The notes beneath the pieces are model-generated. The model was given only the letters and a program-made list of their open reading frames with translations, was not told the DNA's origin and did not search any database. Positions 7,089-11,500 of a DNA stretch of 11,500 bases are shown piece by piece (position 1 is the stretch's first letter; every line of letters begins with the position of its first letter). The DNA lies in contig JAJXXT010000089.1 of the NCBI GenBank assembly GCA_021780935.1, positions 532 to 12,031 on the forward strand, written 5' to 3'. The translations under genes were made by a program, and so were the position numbers. This DNA comes from Pseudomonadota bacterium (GTDB taxonomy: Bacteria; Pseudomonadota; Alphaproteobacteria; Acetobacterales; Acetobacteraceae).

Positions 7089-7875
7089 CGCTGCGCCGGC
7101 CGCGCCGGCGGCCTATCTGCGCCAAGTTTACGGCGTCGCCGCGGCCGAGGTGCAGAAGCTGCGCCATGACCCCTTCGAACTGGTGACCCGCGCGGCGCAG
7201 CCGCTGCTCTGGCTGGTCTTGTTCGGCGAAGTCATGGCGCAGATCCGCGGCCTGCCGACCGGAAACATGAGCTACCTTGCCTTCCTCGCCGCCGGAATCC
7301 TGGCGCAGAGCGTGCTATTCGTCGCAATCTTTTATGGCATCGCGGCGATCTGGGAGCGCGACCTCGGGATTTTGCACCGCTATCTGGTAAGCCCGGCGCC
7401 GCGTTCGGCTCTGGTGCTAGGCAAGGCGGTTTCCGCCGGCGTGCGCGGTCTGTCGCAGGCGCTGGTGGTCTACGTGCTGGCTGCCGCGCTGCACGTTGCG
7501 GTCAGTTTTGATCCGCGCCGCGTGGCCGCGATGGTGGTGCTGATCGTGCTGGGGGCGGCGGTGTTTTCCACCTTGTCGCTGATCATCGCTTGCCTCGTGA
7601 AGACCCGCGAACGATTTATGGGCATTGGTCAGGTGCTGACGATGCCGATCTTCTTCGCCAGCAATGCGATCTACCCGTTGCAGATCATGCCGGCGTGGCT
7701 GCGCGCCGCGGCGCGGGTCAACCCGCTGACCTACGAGGTCGATGCGCTGCGCGCGCTGATGATCCGCGGCGGGGCGAGCGTGTTCGGCCTCGGTACCGAC
7801 TTCGCCGTGCTGGCGGTGGTATTCGCGGTCCTGGTGACGATTGCCGCGCGGCTGTATGGGCGGATGGGGACGTAG
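7048..7875 (+). CDS. ABC-2 type exporter permease (DrrB-like)
   Basis: A 275-residue inner-membrane protein, the usual size for ABC2_membrane permeases. The first 22 residues are Ala/Pro-rich and cytoplasmic. About six hydrophobic segments follow (roughly 51-66, 77-100, 122-148, 160-185, 194-213 and 250-268). IWERDLGILHRYLVSPAPRSALVLGK, as a cytoplasmic coupling region, and the late motif IMPAWLRAAARVNPLTYEVDALR are characteristic of the family. The ATG at 7048 is chosen for the AGGG just upstream and because earlier in-frame codons lie deep inside the ATPase gene. It forms a dimeric half-transporter with the ATPase. It ends 36 bp before the convergent macB stop. Confidence 0.92.
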   Translation: MSASHAAPPAATPDAAPAAPAAYLRQVYGVAAAEVQKLRHDPFELVTRAAQPLLWLVLFGEVMAQIRGLPTGNMSYLAFLAAGILAQSVLFVAIFYGIAAIWERDLGILHRYLVSPAPRSALVLGKAVSAGVRGLSQALVVYVLAAALHVAVSFDPRRVAAMVVLIVLGAAVFSTLSLIIACLVKTRERFMGIGQVLTMPIFFASNAIYPLQIMPAWLRAAARVNPLTYEVDALRALMIRGGASVFGLGTDFAVLAVVFAVLVTIAARLYGRMGT

Positions 7876-7892
7876 GCGGGCGGCCCGATCAA

Positions 7893-7907
7893 GACGCCAG
7901 AAGCGTC
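7893..7907. terminator. Small hairpin in the convergent gap
   Basis: GACGC, a 5-nt loop (CAGAA) and GCGTC form a perfect short dyad in the 36-bp gap between the permease and the convergent macB. The position suits a shared two-way terminator, but the stem is short and no T-run is present on either strand, so support is weak. Confidence 0.25.
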
Positions 7908-7911
7908 CGGC

Positions 7912-10008
7912 TCACTCGTACCGCAACGCCTCGATCGGATCGAGTCGCGCCGCCTTGCGCGCCGGGTAGTAGCCGAAGAAAATTCCGACCGCGGCCGAGA
8001 ACAGGAACCCGCCGCCGACCGCGAGCAGGGAAACCGGCGCGCGCCAGCCGGAGAGCATTGAGATCGCCTCCGAGAAGGCCACCCCGAGCACGATCCCGGC
8101 GATCCCGCCGGTCACGCTGAGAAACACCGCCTCGGCCAGGAACTGCAGCAGCACGTGCAGCCGACGGGCGCCGATCGCCATGCGCAGGCCGATCTCGCGC
8201 GTCCGTTCCGTTACAGATACAAGAAGGATGTTCATGATGCCGATGCCGCCCACCAGCAGGGAGATGGAGGCGACGGCGGCCAGCAACAGCGCCATGATGC
8301 GGCTGCTGCCCTCGGCCGCTGCGGCGATCTGGCTGAGGTTGTGCACCGAGAAATCCAGGATCGCGCCCGGCTTGATCCGGTGCCGGAAAGTAAGGGTCGC
8401 GGTTACCTCCCGCTGCGCGCGCGCGACCGCCTCGGGGCTGATCGCCTGGACATAAAGCTGGTTGACATAGCCGGTCAGCCGCGGCGTGAGGCCGTACGGG
8501 TTGGGCCAGGCCGGGTAGGGCCAATTGAGCGGCGCCGCCTGCTGGCTGGGCGCCGCCACGCCGACGACCCGGCGTTCCGCGGTGCTGAACGGGATCATCA
8601 CGACATCGTCCTGGTCCTGCCCGAACGGCGTCTGCCCCTTCGCCACCAGCAGCCCGATCACCCGGAGCGGCGTGCCCTTCGCCTGGATGATCGCGCCGAT
8701 CGGGTCCTCCCCAGCGGGGAAAAGCTGATGGTAGACGGTCTGGCCGATGGTCGCGACCAGCGCCGCACCGGCCTCGTCTGTGCGGGAGATCGCGCGGCCC
8801 TCCACGATCTCCCAGTTCGTCATGGCGGCGTAATCCGCGCTGATGCCCTGGATGCTGGTGGTCCAGTTCTGGTTGCCATACTGCACCTGGCCGAGGCCGC
8901 GGATCAGATAGCTGACGCTGCCGACTGCGCGGTCGTCGCGCTGGATCGCCTGCGCGTCGGCGACTGTCAGGGTGGAGGCGCTGCCGAACCCCGCCCGCGC
9001 GCCGCCCGTTGTCGTGGCACCCGGCAGGACGACCAGCAGGTTGGTGCCGAGGCTTTCGATCTGCTTTCGTACCGCTTCGTTGGCGCCCTGGCCGACCGCC
9101 ACCATGGCGATGAGCGCGGCGACGCCGATGAACACGCCGAGCATGGTCAGCGCCGAGCGCATCCGGTTGCGGCCGAGCGCCTGCATCGCTGCGGCCACCA
9201 CCATGACCCCGAACGCCCAGCCGGCGCGGCTGCCCCGGGAGAGCGGCGCTTGCGCCGGCGGCCCGGGGGAGGTGGCAGCGACGGTGGGGCGAGATGCGGC
9301 GGGCGGCGGCACGCGCCGCTCGTCGGATACGATGCGCCCGTCGCGCATGGTCACCACCCGGTCGGCGTAGCCGGCGATGTCCGGCTCGTGGGTGACGACG
9401 ATGACCGTCACGCCGCGCTCGCGGTTGAGCGAGAGCAGGGTTTCCATGATCTCGTGCGAAGTGCGCGAATCGAGATTGCCGGTGGGTTCGTCGGCCAGCA
9501 GCAGGCGCGGGGCGTTGATCAGCGCGCGCGCGATCGCCACCCGCTGCTGCTGGCCACCGGACAACTGGCCGGGGGTGTTGCGCTCGCGCGCGGCGAGGCC
9601 GAGCAGGGCGAGGGCGGCGCGGGCCCGCGCGAACCGCTCCGTCCGTCCGACCGGTCCGGTCGCGGCATAGAACAGCGGCAGCGCCACGTTCTCGATCGCG
9701 CTGGTACGCGCCAGCAGGTTGAAGCTCTGGAACACGAAGCCGAGCCGGCCGGAGCGGATGCGCGCGAGCGCGACCTCGGAGAGGCCCGCCACGTCCATGC
9801 CCTCGAACCGGTACTGGCCCCGGTCGGGCCGGTCGAGACAGCCCAGGATGGCCATCAGCGTGGACTTGCCGGACCCCGAGGCCCCCATGATGGCGAGGAA
9901 CTCGCCTGCCTCCACCCGAAGATCGACGTCATCGAGCGCGCGGACATCCACATCACCGACACGGTAGGTGCGGGAGACGTGCACGACCTCGATCACGGGA
10001 GGCGGCAT
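7912..10008 (-). CDS. macB: MacB-type ABC transporter (ATPase-permease fusion)
   Basis: A 698-residue protein, about 50 longer than E. coli MacB (648). MacB works in the inner membrane with MacA and an outer-membrane TolC-type channel, driving export of macrolides, peptides or other substrates from the periplasm. Seen here: ATPase domain 1-230 with Walker A GASGSGKST (42-50), Q-loop FVFQ (Gln94), signature LSGGQQQR (149-156), Walker B LLLADEPTGNLDS (169-181) and His207; a Pro/Ala-rich linker (233-256); first membrane segment (about 287-307); periplasmic domain (about 308-565); then three membrane segments of the FtsX-like domain with VGGIGIMNILLVSVTERTREIG and the ending ARKAARLDPIEALRYE. The periplasmic domain carries a Pro/Trp-rich stretch (about 484-512) that helps explain the extra length. 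GGAG lies 3 bp before the ATG. It follows macA by 15 bp. Confidence 0.95.
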   Translation of the reverse strand: MPPPVIEVVHVSRTYRVGDVDVRALDDVDLRVEAGEFLAIMGASGSGKSTLMAILGCLDRPDRGQYRFEGMDVAGLSEVALARIRSGRLGFVFQSFNLLARTSAIENVALPLFYAATGPVGRTERFARARAALALLGLAARERNTPGQLSGGQQQRVAIARALINAPRLLLADEPTGNLDSRTSHEIMETLLSLNRERGVTVIVVTHEPDIAGYADRVVTMRDGRIVSDERRVPPPAASRPTVAATSPGPPAQAPLSRGSRAGWAFGVMVVAAAMQALGRNRMRSALTMLGVFIGVAALIAMVAVGQGANEAVRKQIESLGTNLLVVLPGATTTGGARAGFGSASTLTVADAQAIQRDDRAVGSVSYLIRGLGQVQYGNQNWTTSIQGISADYAAMTNWEIVEGRAISRTDEAGAALVATIGQTVYHQLFPAGEDPIGAIIQAKGTPLRVIGLLVAKGQTPFGQDQDDVVMIPFSTAERRVVGVAAPSQQAAPLNWPYPAWPNPYGLTPRLTGYVNQLYVQAISPEAVARAQREVTATLTFRHRIKPGAILDFSVHNLSQIAAAAEGSSRIMALLLAAVASISLLVGGIGIMNILLVSVTERTREIGLRMAIGARRLHVLLQFLAEAVFLSVTGGIAGIVLGVAFSEAISMLSGWRAPVSLLAVGGGFLFSAAVGIFFGYYPARKAARLDPIEALRYE

Positions 10009-10023
10009 TTGCTCCGGCCCCGT

Positions 10024-11244
10024 TCAGAAGCGCGGCACCGGCAGCGCGGCGGATCCGGCGGCGCGCTGCTCGCCCAGGATCACCCGATCGCCTGGCTGGA
10101 GGTCGCCCGTGAGGATTTCGGTGTTGGTGTCGTCGTCGAGGCCGCGCCCGATCGGGACCGCCACCGGCTTGCCGCCGCGCAGCACCCATACCCGGGACGT
10201 GCCGGTGGGCGCGGCCGGCGCCCCGGAGGGCGTGTAGCGCAACGCCTGATCGGGCACCCGCAGCACGCCAGACCGCCGCGCGGTCACGATGTCCACCGCC
10301 GCGGTCATGCCCGGCTTCAGCGCCAGATCGGCGTTGGCGACGGCAACCACCACATCGTAGGTCACCACGTTCTGCACCGTCTGCGGCGACTGGCGCACCT
10401 GCTCGACCGCGCCGCGGAACACCCTTCCGGGGAAGGCATCGACGGTGAAGCTCGCTTCCTGGCCTTGTTTCATGCCGCCGACGTCGCTTTCGCTCACGTT
10501 CGTGTCAACCTGCATCTTCGTGAGATCGGTCGCGATCAGGAACAGCGTCGGCGTCTGGAACGTGGCGGCGACGGTCTGGCCGATGGTGACGTTGCGCGAG
10601 ACCACCGTCCCGTTCACCGGCGAGACGATGCTGGTGTAGCCGAGGTTGATCTCGGCCGCCGCGAGCAGCGCCTGCCGCTGCTCGATCGTCGCCTGGTCGA
10701 GCGCGACCTGCGCTTTGGCCTGCTGATAGACGCTGCGGGAGCTGTCCGCCACGTTCTTCGAGACGTAGTTGCGCAGGACGAGTTGCCGGTTGCGCTGGTC
10801 ATTCACCTGCGCGTAGGCCAGGGCGGCCCGGTCCTTGCCCAACTGCGCCCGGGCGACGTCGAGGTTGGCCTTGTCCTGATCGACCACGGCCTGGTACGGC
10901 CGGGGATCGATCGTGGCGCAAACCTGGCCCTGCTTCACCTCGGTGTTGTAGTCGCAGGAAATCTGCTGGATGACACCCGAGACATAGCTGCCGACGATGA
11001 TGGTCAGCACCGGGTTGACCGTGCCGGTGGCGGTCACCGCGCGGGTGACGTCGCCGCGCGTCACCGTCGCCGTCAGATAGCGCGGCGGCGCGGAGCGGCC
11101 GGCCGTCCACCACCAAACCCCGGCAAGCGCGACCAGCACGAGCAGCGCGACACCGCCCTGCACCAACCCGCGCCGTGTCCTCCGGCGGGGCACGGCCGGC
11201 ACCGCATCGGCGGATGGGGGCGGTCGGGACGGCGGATCCGGCAT
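10024..11244 (-). CDS. macA: MacA-type periplasmic adaptor (HlyD/membrane fusion protein family)
   Basis: A 406-residue adaptor that links the inner-membrane MacB to an outer-membrane channel. Seen here: a Pro/Arg-rich cytoplasmic start (1-26) and one membrane segment (about 27-46, ending in WWW); a lipoyl-like half (about 80-113); a long alpha hairpin (about 116-195) rich in Gln, Ala and charged residues; the second lipoyl half with SPVNGTVVSRNVTIGQTV (208-225); a beta-barrel (about 235-310); and a membrane-proximal domain with PGDRVILGE near the end. Cys97 and Cys109 lie in the first lipoyl half, in the periplasm. A good ribosome site (AAGGAG, 4 bp before the ATG) supports the start. It is first in an operon with macB. 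A RND-type adaptor is the main alternative, but the adjoining MacB makes the MacA role most likely. Confidence 0.93.
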   Translation of the reverse strand: MPDPPSRPPPSADAVPAVPRRRTRRGLVQGGVALLVLVALAGVWWWTAGRSAPPRYLTATVTRGDVTRAVTATGTVNPVLTIIVGSYVSGVIQQISCDYNTEVKQGQVCATIDPRPYQAVVDQDKANLDVARAQLGKDRAALAYAQVNDQRNRQLVLRNYVSKNVADSSRSVYQQAKAQVALDQATIEQRQALLAAAEINLGYTSIVSPVNGTVVSRNVTIGQTVAATFQTPTLFLIATDLTKMQVDTNVSESDVGGMKQGQEASFTVDAFPGRVFRGAVEQVRQSPQTVQNVVTYDVVVAVANADLALKPGMTAAVDIVTARRSGVLRVPDQALRYTPSGAPAAPTGTSRVWVLRGGKPVAVPIGRGLDDDTNTEILTGDLQPGDRVILGEQRAAGSAALPVPRF

Positions 11245-11386
11245 CGCACTCCTTCACGCGAGGCGCCTGCTTGCGGGAGACAGCGGGCCCGGCGCGGCGA
11301 CCACGAGTGGGAAACAGGTAGGCCTTCCGGTGGGCCGCCGGGTTGATCCACGTCATCGCCACGCGATCGGTGTCATGCGATGCCCA

Positions 11387-11421
11387 CCGCAGGATCAGTG
11401 CCGCAGGATCAGCGTCGCAGG
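11387..11421. repeat. 14-bp tandem repeat, 2.5 copies, upstream of macA
   Basis: CCGCAGGATCAGTG (11387-11400), CCGCAGGATCAGCG (11401-11414) and the partial TCGCAGG (11415-11421) follow each other without a gap. The period of 14 bp and the place, between macA (- strand, starting at 11244) and a possible divergent gene at 11449, would suit stacked regulator sites. Replication slippage is an equally simple explanation. No -35/-10 pair was clear around it. Confidence 0.6.
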
Positions 11422-11448
11422 CCGGCAACACCAGGACACGAGTGCCCC

Positions 11449-11500
11449 ATGACCTCCGCGACAGACCCCGCTTCGATCCTCCCCGCGTGGGACGTGGTCG
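11449..11500 (+). CDS. Possible start of a divergent gene, cut by the right edge
   Basis: An ATG at 11449 opens a frame with no stop to the window edge, giving only MTSATDPASILPAWDVV. It is divergent from macA with about 200 bp between them, an arrangement often seen for a regulator of an efflux operon. The ribosome site is weak (AGGA about 13 bp upstream), and 17 residues are too few to name a family. It could equally be a chance open frame. Confidence 0.3.
   Translation, partial: MTSATDPASILPAWDVV

Noticed and set aside
8155..11346. A 1063-codon open frame on the + strand opposite macA and macB.
   Set aside because: It is antisense to two genes with full sets of family motifs. Its product is low-complexity and rich in Arg, His, Ala and Gly, as expected from the reverse strand of GC-rich coding DNA.

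Overview
The window is GC-rich (roughly 70% by eye) and densely coded, with strong G/C third-position bias and many ATGA/TGATG stop-start overlaps. These features, together with protein sequences that look most like alphaproteobacterial homologues (perhaps Rhodospirillales/Acetobacteraceae), suggest a Gram-negative proteobacterium. The taxonomic placement is an inference and was not searched.

Region 1 (1-5690, + strand) is the 3' end of a [NiFe]-hydrogenase operon. It begins inside the catalytic large subunit. The C-terminal sequence (EAPRG, PPTSQNQ, DPCISCSTH) is of the group 3b type, the cytoplasmic NAD(P)-linked or sulfhydrogenase class. There follow the C-terminal maturation endopeptidase, a shortened HypA, then HypF, HypC, HypD and HypE. 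Nearly all junctions overlap, so this is one translationally coupled unit. HypF, HypE, HypC and HypD make and deliver the Fe(CN)2CO group, HypA should help with nickel, and the endopeptidase trims the large subunit after nickel insertion. Two things stand out: hypB is missing from its usual place between hypA and hypF, and this HypA lacks its zinc-binding cysteines.

Region 2 (5691-6248) has no intact gene. It holds a weak hairpin after hypE and then the remains of an older copy of the neighbouring transporter locus: 45 bp matching the H-loop of the downstream ABC ATPase gene, 13 bp of other sequence, and about 198 bp matching the 3' end of macB in antisense orientation. Order and orientation are those of the intact locus, so this looks like a duplication that later collapsed by deletion. 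The leader of the next gene, with a perfect 8-bp inverted repeat, follows.

Region 3 (6249-7875, + strand) is a two-gene ABC-2 exporter (ATPase and permease, DrrAB-like) with a 41-bp overlap. Region 4 (7912-11244, - strand) is a convergent macA-macB operon for a MacAB-type tripartite efflux or secretion pump. Its outer-membrane TolC-like partner is not in the window. Region 5 (11245-11500) is the region upstream of macA, with a 14-bp tandem repeat and the possible start of a divergent gene that runs off the right edge.

Most of the content belongs to known families. The points most worth a second look are the zinc-less HypA with no adjacent HypB, and the collapsed duplicate of the ABC/macB locus.
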